The notes: generated by a model from the sequence alone, not told the origin. 32,102 bases of DNA from Eutypella sp. D-1 (GCA_023313575.1 JAJTTP010000045.1:1-32102), one strand, 5' to 3'. Shown: positions 22,001 through 27,213, counted from the first letter of the stretch. Made by a program: numbers and translations.

Positions 22001-25000
22001 CTGATGAGAAAAGTAACCATAAAACTCTATTAGGTGATTCGAAATTAATACTAATATGGTATTCTCTGTAATCAGACAGAAAGGGACCTATGATATCATA
22101 TGATCCCTCGATATTAGAGATAGGCTGAATAGAATATACACAATATCATATACGAGGCTCCAACTCAGGACAATGTATAACTAATCCCTGAATATTACTA
22201 TTTAACGCGTACAAACGCCTCAAATTGTATCCTGTAGGGTCCCTTAAATCTATAATAGCTCCATGATAACAATTTCCCTTTTTTAGAAGAATAGGGGTTA
22301 AATCTAATTCCAATTGCTTCCTATTATTTATAGCTAGATATAAGATAGCTAACAAAGTTAATATGATAAATCATAAGGTTAAATAATTTAAATCTAAACC
22401 TAATAGCTTCTTTATTAAAGCTATGATTTGGTCTATATTATCTAAATTAATACCATCAATGTCTAGTTCCAATCCTTCAACATCAATCCCCAGTCCCTCC
22501 AATACCTCTTTTAAACTAGGGTTTTTTTTATTAAAAAAATACATAGCTAATGTACCACCTGTTATAGTTTTTATATTAGTAACAGTACTAATATAAAAAT
22601 TTTCTCATAATAATAGTTCTATTAAATAGTTAGCAAAAAACTCTACATAATACTTATGCTCTACTGAATGAAATGCTTCCATTATACTGGGATTATAATG
22701 CCATGAGGCTATATTATTTATTTATTTAAATTAGACAACTCTTTCATCAGAGCTTCTACTTTATTTTCTCTATGAGCTGATCTAGGATTTTTATGAAGAG
22801 TATTTACAATTTGAATTCAAACTGAATATTGTAAAGCTTTATTACCCTCTAAAGGGTATTTATCAAAAAAAGGAACTAAATCATTTAAAATTTGATCTCT
22901 AGGAACTAATCTAAATTTACTTATACCTCTTTTTTCAGTGTATACTTTACCGTACCCCAAGGTATTAACTATTAAATTTAAAAGATAAATATTATCACTT
23001 TTCTGACCCATTTCAAATACAAGTGTATAATCTTTAACTACATCCCCTGCAGCTTTTTGCCTTTTTCTAGTAAAGAATGTAAAAGAACTTTCACCTGTCG
23101 CAAATCCAGATATTCATCAAGGATCTAGTTTATCCTTTATATTTAACGACTCAACGGATGATAGTTCTAATTCCACACTAGGGATTATACCTAAAGGTGC
23201 TAATTTTTCAAGTAAAGATTCAGATAAGGGATTATTTAATTTATTTATTAAAGATAATAGTTTTAAGAACCCTTCAACGTTAGTATGTAATTTATTGTTC
23301 ATAAGTTCTAATATTTTACAGAAACAAATAAAATTAACAAATTTAGTGGTTTGTAACGGATATTTTTCAAAATGTGCTATAATTGTTTTCAATTCTTGTC
23401 TAGATCTTACTCTGTAACGTGCAGTTTTATCACCAACTGTTGACACTGAACCTACACCAAAAAACAATTGAATTTTATTTAATAATTCTATATCTTTTTT
23501 ATGTAAAGTAATAATAAAACAAGGTTCTATTGCTCAACCTACAGCAGCGGTTTTAGATTTAAAGACAGACATACTGAAAGATGATTCCGCGTCAGCAAAC
23601 CCTGTAACGAATCAGGGACTTAATTTAATACCAGAATTTTTTACATCTACGATAACATTTGTGCTTGGTATGTTCGATTTATTATTTGAATTAGAAATTC
23701 CTCCATCTCTTGTGTTGTAGTTGGCTACTTTAACCGCTAAGTAAAATGTTGGAATTAATAAAGCTAATAAATAGGTAATAATATGCCCAAATTCCTTATT
23801 CTCTCGAAAGGCTGGACTATATCATCATGTGTACATTATTTTAATGAAGTAACACATGTCTTACCTTTAGTCTCTGAAGATTCAACATATTTATTTGCTG
23901 CTTCCCTGCTGATTGTCCAAAATACTATTGGGCGTTCCAGCAATTTGTAAGATTTTATAGCTACACATTTTTTCTTTCCATAGCTAATGTAACACCTGTT
24001 ATAATTTCCTGACAAATATATACGAGTAAAAAAAAAGAGAGCTTTTTAAATCGCACAATTTTCATAAGGATAATAATATAACAGGGTATACACTAGCGGT
24101 AGCTTTAGCGACACAACAACCCCAATGACTCCGAAATCTTCTCTGGTTTAAATAAACAACGTACCATTATATTAAAAGGTAACTTTGAAGGCTAAAAAGT
24201 AATTTTCTTTTACTATGCTAATTAGATAGCAGAATCGCCTCGATTTCCAACAAAAGTATAATTAAATAATACATAACTAATATAAGGGGCTCCACCTAAT
24301 ATTCATCATCAAATAATTTTTTAAATCTAAATGTACCTTTCTTTGTTGTAACAGGTGAATTTTTACTGATTCATCTGCCTACTGTTACTTTACTTACTTC
24401 AAAGTAATTAGCACATTCAGCATTAGAATTAAATCTTAAACTACTAGTGTTTTCCTCATTAGTAGCTAAAACATATGAGCCTTGTCTATGGATTACACTA
24501 GATAAACCTTTAGAGTTTTTTCTTACTTTTAATATACCTGATTGATCAGTTTCAACGTAATTATTTTCACTATATAATAAATCCAAGGTTTCTTTACTAA
24601 CGACTGGATCATTTATGTTACTATTAAGTCCCATATTTGATCTTAATTTAACAATTATATCTTTACCCTCAGGTAGAATATGTTTTCCTTCATAAACTAA
24701 AATATAAATTATAACTCAGTTTATAAAATCAACAACTTTAGTAGATAGTCAAGGTAAATTTATTAATAAAAAAATTAAAATGTAGGCAGTTTGGTTATTC
24801 TTACCTATGTATAGTTCAGTATAAGGTTTTTGTTTTAATTTATTAGATTTACTATCAAATAAGCTAATAACCATATTTGACCCGTATTTCATAAGATAGT
24901 CTTTAATATGAACTAATACGTATCTATTAATTGAGGTTTGAGCCAATTTAAAACATACGCTGAAATTATTAACATAAAAGCAACCTTCACCTTCAAAGAA

Positions 25001-25882
25001 CCCAAGTAATCATTCATTAGTTATAATTACCACATGATTTTCAGGTAATCTGAAATTAGTTCTAGCTCTATTCATAAAACTTTTAATAGATAATATTTTC
25101 TCGTGTATAATCGAATATGAAGGGTCCAAATGTAAAGGTACTTCTTTGTCTCTTTCATCCATGAAATTTAAATATAAAGTACGAGCTTCATATCAAGCTA
25201 AAAAATCTAAAACTTTTATGGTATTTAATCTGGAAAAAGAATTATACATTAATTCTAATAATTTGTTAGTATCTTCTCTAGACGTTACAGCATATTTAGC
25301 TGATTTTTCGTTTTTATTTACAACACCTATACCTCCCAGAAATCTTTGAATATTATATAACACATTTAAATCTTTTATTGCTACGTGTAATATAAAAGAA
25401 AAATTAAAACGATGATAGTCAATTAATTCACCTGACTTATTTAATCTTTTTCTGGATGTTAATGTTATTAAAAAATAACCTTCCCCGTCTGTAAAACCTC
25501 TTAATCATTCCGAAAAATTTTCCTTTCCTCCGGAATAGCTAGCTCATGATTTAACTTTATCTTCTTTTAGGTGTAAAACCCTATCTTCTAAAGATTTAAT
25601 ATTATCTTTTAACTGTGTGCATGAAAAAGAAGGAATCACAGAAGAACTTAATACGTGTTTATTTAAGATACCCACCGATGGGTATTCTGCAGGATAAAAC
25701 ATAGAGACAAAAAATTGAAAAACTTTCATCGCTAACGTTACTCCCGTAACGATTTGGACAATAAGACACAAAGCTAATAAAGACCCAAAATTTCATAAAT
25801 AGCTAATGTTACTAGGTTCTGATGCGTCAATAATATACGAATTAACTAATCTTAATAAAGGATTACTTTTTAATATTCTCAT
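5967..25882 (-). CDS. cob: cytochrome b, nine exons, with long C-terminal extension
   Basis: Cytochrome b carries the Qo and Qi quinone sites and haems of complex III in the inner membrane. Exons (minus strand): 25727-25882, 22656-22700, 19853-20044, 18552-18587, 12898-12906, 11079-11130 (or 11131), 9738-9809, 7974-8032, 5967-7040. Cumulative coding lengths at the junctions are nt 156, 201, 393, 429, about 438, 490, 562 and 621, in phase throughout, and seven of the eight introns end in G as placed. The product is 564 aa: about 384 residues of standard cytochrome b, including [43 protein letters not shown] and the C-terminal helices, then a 180-residue extra tail. The start ATG at 25882 gives [17 protein letters not shown], the classical N-terminus. 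No frameshift is needed anywhere, so this is the working gene. Confidence 0.96.
7041..7973 (-). mobile_element. group I intron, cob intron 8 (after nt 621)
   Basis: Splits HDTAGS from SNPIG. The ORF comes first, the core after it at about 7065-7225, where the minus strand reads AATACGGTCAAAG, GACCGTCGG, CAGACTGGACC and AATGTACAGTCG close to the 3' end. The core closely resembles those of cob introns 3 and 4, so these three are of one subclass. Confidence 0.85.
7287..7973 (-). CDS. LAGLIDADG (type 2) homing endonuclease in cob intron 8
   Basis: ORF of 228 residues in frame with exon 8, ended by TAA at 7287. It belongs to the LAGLIDADG_2 family rather than to LAGLIDADG_1 like most other ORFs here: first motif [17 protein letters not shown], then [19 protein letters not shown], second motif LALAIWMMDDGTWKPGVRI, then [14 protein letters not shown]. 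These match the I-SceI-like group. TGA codes Trp in the second motif region. It looks intact. Confidence 0.88.
7974..8032 (-). CDS. cob: cob exon 8
   Basis: Codes (F)[19 protein letters not shown]. Phase 1 start: exon 7 ends CCTT and this exon starts TCGTT, restoring Pro-Phe-Val. The intron before ends in G. Confidence 0.92.
8033..9737 (-). mobile_element. group I intron, cob intron 7 (after nt 562)
   Basis: Core at about 9415-9500 with GGTTCAACGACTATACGG and AAATAGTCTAAAC on the minus strand (classical R and S elements), the same type as cob intron 6. The ORF lies after the core. The 3' part (8033-8475) is AT-rich with no gene; a small open frame at 8137-8331 lacks any recognisable feature. 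Confidence 0.83.
8476..9387 (-). CDS. LAGLIDADG homing endonuclease in cob intron 7
   Basis: Free-standing ORF of 303 residues from ATG 9387 to TAG 8476. First motif [17 protein letters not shown], second motif [15 protein letters not shown], and a C-terminal block [12 protein letters not shown]...HYPLIGYK...[19 protein letters not shown]. It is a clear paralogue of the ORF in the next intron (cob intron 6) and of the broken ORF at 16417-17179. TGA is Trp before LLPEVIP. Looks intact. Confidence 0.88.
9738..9809 (-). CDS. cob: cob exon 7
   Basis: Codes (F)[23 protein letters not shown]. Trp of IWGGF is TGA. Phase 1 at both ends; the intron before ends in G. Found as a lone 72-nt island between two group I cores. 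Confidence 0.94.
9810..11078 (-). mobile_element. group I intron, cob intron 6 (after nt 490)
   Basis: Splits the Phe codon of DIVEF. The core lies at about 9870-9985 (GTTCAACGACTAATGAG and GAAATAGTCTAAGAC on the minus strand), after the ORF. Position 490 is a well-known cob insertion site in ascomycetes. Confidence 0.87.
10138..11078 (-). CDS. LAGLIDADG homing endonuclease in cob intron 6
   Basis: Continues in frame from exon 6 (phase 1) for about 313 codons to TAA at 10138. It opens with a hydrophobic stretch ([20 protein letters not shown]), then [17 protein letters not shown], a lysine-rich middle, [15 protein letters not shown] as second motif, and the family end block [12 protein letters not shown]...HPLIGLKY...[22 protein letters not shown] is Trp in the second motif and before LNNL. 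Intact; sister of the cob intron 7 ORF, which suggests intron duplication or repeated invasion by one family. Confidence 0.88.
11079..11130 (-). CDS. cob: cob exon 6
   Basis: Codes [17 protein letters not shown] plus the first base of Phe. TGA is Trp in AIPW. One base of ambiguity at its start: it could begin at 11131 (T), which would let the preceding intron end in G. Confidence 0.92.
11131..12897 (-). mobile_element. group I intron, cob intron 5 (after about nt 438)
   Basis: Lies between the micro-exon and ITNLIS. The core comes first on the minus strand, at about 12640-12870: ACAATCAGCAGGAAACC, TCTTCAGAGACTTTACG, GAAGATATAGTCC. The ORF fills the 3' part and ends about 35 nt before the 3' splice site. 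Confidence 0.83.
11166..12602 (-). CDS. LAGLIDADG endonuclease with C-terminal helix-turn-helix, cob intron 5
   Basis: Open for 478 codons from just after an in-frame TAA to TAG at 11166; the true start is unclear (no ATG; the GTG at 12452 is one option). Two LAGLIDADG motifs: [15 protein letters not shown] and [14 protein letters not shown], each followed by the [19 protein letters not shown] block. After the second domain comes a C-terminal module with [36 protein letters not shown] and an end [10 protein letters not shown], similar to the NUMOD1-type DNA-binding tail on many fungal intron endonucleases. Intact and longer than usual because of that tail. Confidence 0.82.
   Translation of the reverse strand, partial: WLIIIDDWVSFYAKTKVYCITFLISLFIPKYFQIYFTNYSLQGRPNSGKNVVLEGVHKEILKSRPEFIEWFVGLCEAESNFLIRIRKNEKGAVSGFEFVFRIYLHRDDRKTLEFIKNTLGCGRLNAEREVLVFTISQLSDIESVLIPIFEKFPLNTTKYLDYLDFKKAFFMFKSLRSLKNNELSLLEINSSIIELKDGMNTKRMNFSLPDYHSVRITGNYLIGLLEGDGSFYLNKHDLSVRVSLVTTTVNRIVLERIREFILSLLDEHSYLLGSTTKLISINDKKVVKNNQKPFSILEISQIDFICNILIPYFDSIEFRTKKFQDYLDFKTIAFLILEGKYLTDKGKELIIKLGNTMNNNRLSTNSNPVVLDETFKSVLSNLIKSEPLIHIDSEGRAMIISNKKYIRSTYIIKVYFLNGSFNYFTNGISCAKFLHISDNTVTQRLNDGKPVKNKEGLVVAQCIKRIKVYSSLKSNSYK
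12898..12906 (-). CDS. cob: cob exon 5, a micro-exon of 8-9 nt
   Basis: GCTACAGTT codes Ala-Thr-Val, exactly the residues missing between SLWG (exon 4) and ITNLIS (exon 6). It is preceded by G, as a group I intron end requires, and sits just 5' of the core of cob intron 5 and 3' of the core of intron 4. The last T could belong to exon 6 instead. So short a match is weak alone, but its place and phase are right and no other copy of ATV fits between the exons. Confidence 0.72.
13060..13205 (-). ncRNA. group I catalytic core of cob intron 4
   Basis: Nearly the same string of elements occurs at 18665-18800 (intron 3) and 7065-7225 (intron 8): a GACCGTCGG-like element, CAGACTGGGTCACTAGTGGG and GCTTAATGTACAGTCGG. 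This confirms mitochondrial intron sequence immediately next to the nuclear-type block, which begins within about 40 nt. Confidence 0.82.
13246..13999 (-). CDS. hypothetical protein, nuclear-type gene with one spliceosomal intron
   Basis: Two exons, 13655-13999 plus base 13654, and 13246-13598, joined across a 55-nt intron (13599-13653) that starts GTATGT and ends TTTTACTAG. Joined length is 699 nt, 232 residues plus stop. The ATG at 13999 begins [17 protein letters not shown]. The first exon is low-complexity, rich in Ser, Pro and Thr ([20 protein letters not shown]). The second is basic ([19 protein letters not shown]) and ends in an amphipathic part ([20 protein letters not shown]). I recognise no domain. 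Trp is TGG only, unlike the flanking mitochondrial ORFs. The stop at 13246 lies near the edge of the block, so the real nuclear gene might be longer and truncated here. Confidence 0.65.
13599..13653 (-). other. spliceosomal intron, 55 nt
   Basis: GTATGT at the 5' end and ACTAG at the 3' end on the minus strand, with a pyrimidine-rich middle. Removing it joins two open frames without loss of phase (Arg-Glu to Val-Arg). Such introns are spliced only in the nucleus, so the surrounding gene did not evolve in mitochondria. Confidence 0.7.
14000..15396. other. intergenic region of the nuclear-type block, with diverged repeats
   Basis: No gene seen. It holds diverged direct repeats: 14177-14203 and 14477-14503 (CTTATCTAGGAYCTAGATMTG followed by CCAAGA), 14541-14572 and about 14968-14999 (a block ending ATACGAGATCA), a third ATACGAGATG at 14721, and a GCATAAAYCCCTCAA motif near 14313 and 15043. 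An inverted repeat TCTAGCAAT/ATTGCTAGA sits at 14375-14414. These may be remnants of a small repeat family. The region separates two divergent genes and must hold both promoters. Confidence 0.55.
15247..15260 (+). promoter_or_regulatory. TATA-like element of the GNAT gene
   Basis: TAGTATATAAGTTG lies about 140 nt before the ATG, followed by pyrimidine-rich DNA (TTTATCCTACTTCAATTT), a typical fungal nuclear promoter layout. Confidence 0.45.
15397..16032 (+). CDS. GNAT-family N-acetyltransferase, nuclear type
   Basis: Complete 211-residue ORF, ATG in a CTCAAAATG context to TAG. It has the Acetyltransf_3 (RimJ/RimL-like) layout: [19 protein letters not shown] near residue 25, the usual strand-helix start; LWLGIFLKE and [12 protein letters not shown] as core strands; [21 protein letters not shown] near residue 115, the acetyl-CoA binding motif A with R-G-x-A; and [17 protein letters not shown] near 185, the conserved Asn and C-terminal strand. 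Such enzymes move an acetyl group from acetyl-CoA to an amine; the substrate is not predictable. All Trp codons are TGG and codon use is GC-richer than neighbours, so it fits nuclear expression. It is intact. The only large plus-strand gene in the window, inside a minus-strand cob intron. Confidence 0.85.
   Translation: MSSYPTIDIQTTYPMINDQLDLPIYTDRLIIRALQSSDLLAYHSLLTDKGAMRNEPLSPDLSYTENVFPTPPGEAAEDDLWLGIFLKEPNNREGNLIGDGGVYYLLLSTEWPNLSYRIKEQYWNRGYATEFVRAFMRFWWRIPRHRQLKNLTIHPATLNAQDSPDQEVRERVYISVTHGNSANQKVLTKAGFEKFEGMGEGTTHWRQIREN
16160..16416. other. junction region, GC cluster, no gene
   Basis: Marks the change from nuclear-type block back to mitochondrial intron DNA. It contains ACCCGGAGGGATCAGGGTC at about 16207; ACCCGGAGGGATCA recurs at about 27318 in the mitochondrial spacer. 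So the right edge of the block lies at or left of about 16200. Confidence 0.5.
16417..17179 (-). pseudogene. decayed LAGLIDADG ORF, relative of the cob intron 6/7 endonucleases
   Basis: Reads [18 protein letters not shown] (first motif), a frameshift after KVLGV where one G is missing (near 16975), then [19 protein letters not shown], a further break near 16740, then a second domain [14 protein letters not shown] in which the expected E-G/S-S-F acidic motif is altered, and [13 protein letters not shown] as family end block. Order and motifs match the intron 6 and 7 ORFs. At least two frameshifts make it a pseudogene. Confidence 0.78.
17180..17765 (-). pseudogene. decayed LAGLIDADG ORF fragment
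   Basis: Begins [17 protein letters not shown] (first LAGLIDADG motif, near 17730), breaks after NMKRSLFY at a stop, resumes in another frame with [14 protein letters not shown], followed by A/T-rich filler and [19 protein letters not shown], which is the HFxxYPL block of this family. GC-cluster-like bits (GGATAAGGG) interrupt it near 17325-17380. Not functional. Confidence 0.65.
17893..18022. repeat. long hairpin with perfect 15-bp GC-rich stem
   Basis: Arms CTTAAACCCCCGCTG (17957-17971) and CAGCGGGGGTTTAAG (17980-17994) are perfect complements with an 8-nt loop. Outer AT-rich arms (AAATCAATAAAAAA near 17903, TTTTTTATTGATTT near 18000) extend the pairing. GC clusters with CCTTCAGTTAGC and CCCGAAGGGATATGG follow to 18110. 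The type is like mobile double-hairpin elements of fungal mtDNA. Confidence 0.75.
18110..18485 (-). pseudogene. decayed LAGLIDADG ORF, 5' end of cob intron 4
   Basis: [19 protein letters not shown] is a LAGLIDADG motif with the acidic codon turned into TAA. The frame then runs through [15 protein letters not shown] (TGA as Trp) and LLLIQQYFF, then is lost at a G8 run (near 18306), and resumes as [17 protein letters not shown] and [19 protein letters not shown]. This is the original order of a single-motif half-domain, now with one nonsense and one frameshift. Confidence 0.72.
18552..18587 (-). CDS. cob: cob exon 4, codons 132-143
   Basis: Codes [12 protein letters not shown]. Trp is TGA. Introns on both sides; the one upstream ends in G. 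It contains two of the Qo-site positions tied to QoI fungicide resistance, Gly137 (18570-18572) and Gly143 (GGT, 18552-18554), both wild type. Confidence 0.95.
18588..19852 (-). mobile_element. group I intron, cob intron 3 (after nt 393)
   Basis: ORF first, then the core at about 18665-18800 (GAAAACGATCAAA, GATCGTCGG, CAGACTGGGTCACTAATGGG and TTTAATGCACAGGCGG on the minus strand). It ends in G before TATGTA. Subclass matches introns 4 and 8. Position 393 is a familiar cob site. Confidence 0.87.
18947..19852 (-). CDS. GIY-YIG homing endonuclease in cob intron 3
   Basis: ORF of 301 codons in frame with exon 3, TAA at 18947. After a linker come [21 protein letters not shown] (the GIY-10-YIG motif), FYARFSNHV with the conserved Arg, and [15 protein letters not shown] with the catalytic Glu. 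Next are NUMOD3-type repeats ([27 protein letters not shown]) and a C-terminal NUMOD1-like helix-turn-helix ([22 protein letters not shown]). A TGA near the end is Trp. This is the only GIY-YIG ORF in the window; it looks intact and probably makes the intron mobile. Confidence 0.92.
19853..20044 (-). CDS. cob: cob exon 3, codons 68-131
   Basis: Codes [20 protein letters not shown] through ATAFLG, with both the haem-region HSNTASAFF and the [13 protein letters not shown] motifs. Phe129 (19859-19861), the third QoI-related position, is wild type. The intron upstream ends in G. Confidence 0.96.
20089..21261 (-). CDS. LAGLIDADG ORF in cob intron 2, N-terminus damaged
   Basis: Open for 390 codons to TAG at 20089. 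The first half lacks its LAGLIDADG helix: it starts at [20 protein letters not shown], which normally follows that helix, and has [20 protein letters not shown]. The second half has [15 protein letters not shown], a complete motif. The C-terminus carries [25 protein letters not shown], a NUMOD1-like DNA-binding module. The sequence where the first motif should be is taken by an inverted repeat at 21245-21327. Probably not an active endonuclease, though the frame is open. Confidence 0.78.
21245..21327. repeat. inverted repeat at the broken start of the intron 2 endonuclease
   Basis: Arms AAAAAAATAACCAACCTAAA with ATCTTA (21247 onward) and TTTAGATTTTAG then TTGGTTATTTTTTT (to 21325) are near-complementary over about 26 bases, with one bulge. 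The loop is AT-rich. A mobile hairpin could have removed the first LAGLIDADG motif. Confidence 0.65.
21852..22655 (-). CDS. unrecognised membrane ORF in cob intron 2, fused to exon 2
   Basis: Read on from exon 2 without a stop for 267 codons (TAA at 21852); three TGA codons serve as Trp. No LAGLIDADG, GIY-YIG or RT motif is visible. Near residue 33 is TITGGTLAM, at DNA level almost the end of cob exon 1 (22542-22565). An acidic part ([20 protein letters not shown]), one strong transmembrane helix ([19 protein letters not shown]) and a soluble C-terminal domain follow ([56 protein letters not shown]). The frame is clean over 800 nt in an AT-rich intron, so it is probably a real coding sequence. 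Function unknown. Confidence 0.65.
22542..22565 (-). repeat. third copy of the end of cob exon 1, inside the intron 2 ORF
   Basis: ATAACAGGTGGTACATTAGC followed by TATG differs from the copy at 23979-24002 by a single base. It codes ITGGTLAM in the membrane ORF of intron 2. Confidence 0.75.
22656..22700 (-). CDS. cob: cob exon 2, codons 53-67
   Basis: Codes [15 protein letters not shown], which follows LAM in all cytochrome b. The intron before ends in G. Only 45 nt long and flanked by 2.6 and 3 kb introns. Confidence 0.95.
22718..23836 (-). CDS. LAGLIDADG homing endonuclease, second ORF of cob intron 1
   Basis: Open from about ATG 23836 (start uncertain; it overlaps the S element of the core) to TAA 22718, 372 codons. 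A hydrophobic N-terminal stretch ([18 protein letters not shown]) precedes [15 protein letters not shown], first motif, and [15 protein letters not shown], second motif. Each domain has its block [14 protein letters not shown] or [18 protein letters not shown] is Trp in the motifs. In both motifs the usual GEG/DGD is ADAES or ATGES, as often seen in the -ESS- subgroup. Looks intact. Confidence 0.83.
23979..24011 (-). repeat. second copy of the end of cob exon 1
   Basis: Codes [11 protein letters not shown]; exon 1 ends [10 protein letters not shown]. The amino acids agree but nearly every third base differs: exon 1 has ACG, GGA, GTA, ACG, GCG where this copy has ACA, GGT, GTT, ACA, GCT. A third copy at 22542-22565 matches this one at 23 of 24 bases. 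Confidence 0.8.
24296..25726 (-). CDS. LAGLIDADG endonuclease with NUMOD-like tail, first ORF of cob intron 1
   Basis: In frame with exon 1 for 476 codons, TAG at 24296. After an unrelated N-terminal linker ([19 protein letters not shown], then a charged helix) come [15 protein letters not shown] and [14 protein letters not shown], the two LAGLIDADG motifs with intact acidic residues. A NUMOD1-like C-terminal module follows ([20 protein letters not shown] then a K-rich end). Five or more TGA codons must be Trp. It looks intact and able to drive intron homing; ORFs with this fused layout are probably processed from the exon-encoded part. Confidence 0.87.
25727..25882 (-). CDS. cob: cob exon 1, codons 1-52
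   Basis: ATG at 25882; codes [19 protein letters not shown] through IVTGVTLAM with Trp30 as TGA. The last ten codons use G-ending triplets (ACG, ACG, GCG) that are rare in the rest of the gene, and CGTTAC-GGGA-GTAACG is a palindrome. Confidence 0.96.
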
Positions 25883-25920
25883 TTTTTGATTATTATTATA
25901 ATTTTGGTTAAAAAAATTTA

Positions 25921-25972
25921 GAGTTAATAAAAGCTCTTATATGTATTATATACAATTAATGTAGAAGGAAGG
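25921..25972. promoter_or_regulatory. cob leader element shared with 27594-27635
   Basis: AATTTAGAGTTAA, then ATGTATTATATACAATTAATGT, closely match 27594-27635 (AATTTAGAGTTAA, ATGTATTATATACTATTAATGT). It lies 40-90 nt upstream of the cob ATG. A copied AT-rich 13-20 nt element in front of a gene could be a mitochondrial promoter or RNA-processing site; its function is a guess. Confidence 0.4.
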
Positions 25973-26099
25973 TAATAATAATTTTTTTTTCCTTTATAAT
26001 TCACGCTATGATATCGATGATTTACCACTAAATAAACTTATTACTGCAAAAGATCCTAACGTTTTGAAGTTAACCGAGATTTTTCTACTTTTGTGCTAT

Positions 26100-26510
26100 A
26101 CTTTCTGAACCTCCGTTCCCCTAGGGAGGGGGCCCCCATCCCCGATGGGGATACGGAGGGAGACCGAAGGTCGCGAAAATAAGAAGTATGCGTCCTTGAT
26201 ATCCTCTAAAAACTACCGTGGATAATCCTTTAAACGCAGAATCTAGGGTTTTTCTCGCAAAGCGGTCCCCCCCCTGGTTTAAGTTAGACGGCCAGGGCTA
26301 CAATGGTATAAGATTAAAACCTATACAATAGTAACCGTACTACTATATTCTACCCTTAAATTCACACAGTTTTTTTTATTTTTGTGCCATATCCCATATC
26401 CTTCGGTGGCTACGCCTACAGAAGCGATCCATAAGGTAAATTTTTCCCGAAGGGATATGGATAAGGTAAATTTTTCCCAGAAGTTGGCGAGGCTTTTTTT
26501 TTTAGTTCTT
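26100..26510. repeat. GC clusters and inverted repeats in the nad5-cob spacer
   Basis: Contains CCCCATCCCCGATGGGG, GGGAGGGGGCCCCC, and a copy (26153-26187) of the first 35 bases of the window. A tandem repeat GGTAAATTTTTCCC occurs at about 26434 and 26465, and CATATCCTTCGG (26394) pairs with CCGAAGGGATATGG (26449). The latter motif recurs at 18090. No ORF here. Confidence 0.75.
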
Positions 26511-27000
26511 ATTTATATTTATTTAATATACCTTTATTTTCATTTGAACTGAGTCCACAGTTGAATAAGAAACAGTTTTAAGTTTTCCTCTTTAAGTTCA
26601 CTAAGCTCTACAGCATTAGGTGTAGAAATATTTAAAGGATATTTTCTTTATATACTCTTACCCTTATCCAAAGAACATAATTCAACAGCTGGTGATTTAA
26701 CTTAAGGGCTAGAGGCTTGTCTCATATACGGTAAACTAAACACGGGTAATTCATTAGCACCTAAACTATTATTCGATCTCGCATCTTTAATAGTACTAGT
26801 TGTATATTTATTTACTAAAATACGGGATCTTTATAAATAAGTAAAAGGTTATCCTACAGGAGTTATTTTAATTGGACATAATTAATATAGAATATTTAAT
26901 TTATCTATACTAGTTAAACCCTTATTATTAACTATTCATAAAATACCTTTATTCCTGCTAAAAATTTATAGCTTATATAGTCTCAGAATCCACGGATTCT
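26511..27000 (-). pseudogene. possible decayed ORF, AT-rich spacer
   Basis: In one minus frame a non-repetitive peptide can be followed, RILVNKYTTSTIKDARSNNS, then LGANELPVFSLPYMRQASSP, then VKSPAVELCSLDKGKSI and RKYPLNISTPNAVELSELKEE, interrupted only by TAA codons (at about 26702 and 26650, and more upstream). The composition looks like a protein, but I recognise no family. It may be a dead gene. Confidence 0.35.
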
Positions 27001-27010
27001 TACGGATTTT

Positions 27011-27213
27011 TTATAGTATCCATAAACTTAGGTTTATTTTTAGTGATCGCGCGCTTTTATCTGAGAGGACCTGACTTATACTTTCCTCTCTTTCTTTTAT
27101 TTTTTTTAGTTCACTATCTATAATCCCTCCACCTTGAGGGTTAGAATTATCAGCTTGTAGTATATTAGGTTTATATTCTTTAATTTTAGTTTCTGTCACA
27201 TCTCCACCTAAGG
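27011..27213 (-). CDS. small ORF of unknown function, doubtful
   Basis: About 65 codons without ATG (GTG at 27199 is a possible start). Hydrophilic: KEYKPNILQADNSNPQGGG and DSELKKIKEREESISQVL, the latter able to form a short coiled coil. It is in the nad5-cob spacer, perhaps a relic of an earlier C-terminal extension or integrated element. No family recognised. Confidence 0.3.

Larger units (their letters stand above)
20045..22655 (-). mobile_element. group I intron, cob intron 2 (after nt 201), with two ORFs
   Basis: Lies between FHSVEH and IMRDV. In order on the minus strand: an unrecognised ORF in frame with exon 2 (21852-22655), a group I core at about 21590-21740 (GCAATCAGCAGGAAACC, GATCTTCAGAGACTAAT, GATGATATAGTCC), a hairpin at 21245-21327, then a LAGLIDADG ORF (20089-21261). 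Two ORFs flanking one core suggests a composite intron. Confidence 0.82.
22701..25726 (-). mobile_element. cob intron 1 (after nt 156): two introns in tandem
   Basis: Contains an exon-fused endonuclease ORF (24296-25726), a partial copy of the exon 1 end (23979-24011), a group I core (about 23800-23945: GGACAATCAGCAGGGAA, TCTTCAGAGACTAAAG, GATGATATAGTCC) and a second endonuclease ORF (22718-23836). The copy of the exon end directly upstream of the second core implies two introns side by side, each with its own upstream exon sequence. I could not make out a clear core for the first of the two. Confidence 0.75.

Noticed and set aside
5967..25882. The whole window as a nuclear copy of mtDNA (numt)
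   Set aside because: All nine cob exons and three cox1 exons are intact in phase with TGA=Trp, and intron ends are correct; decay is confined to intron ORFs and part of nad5.
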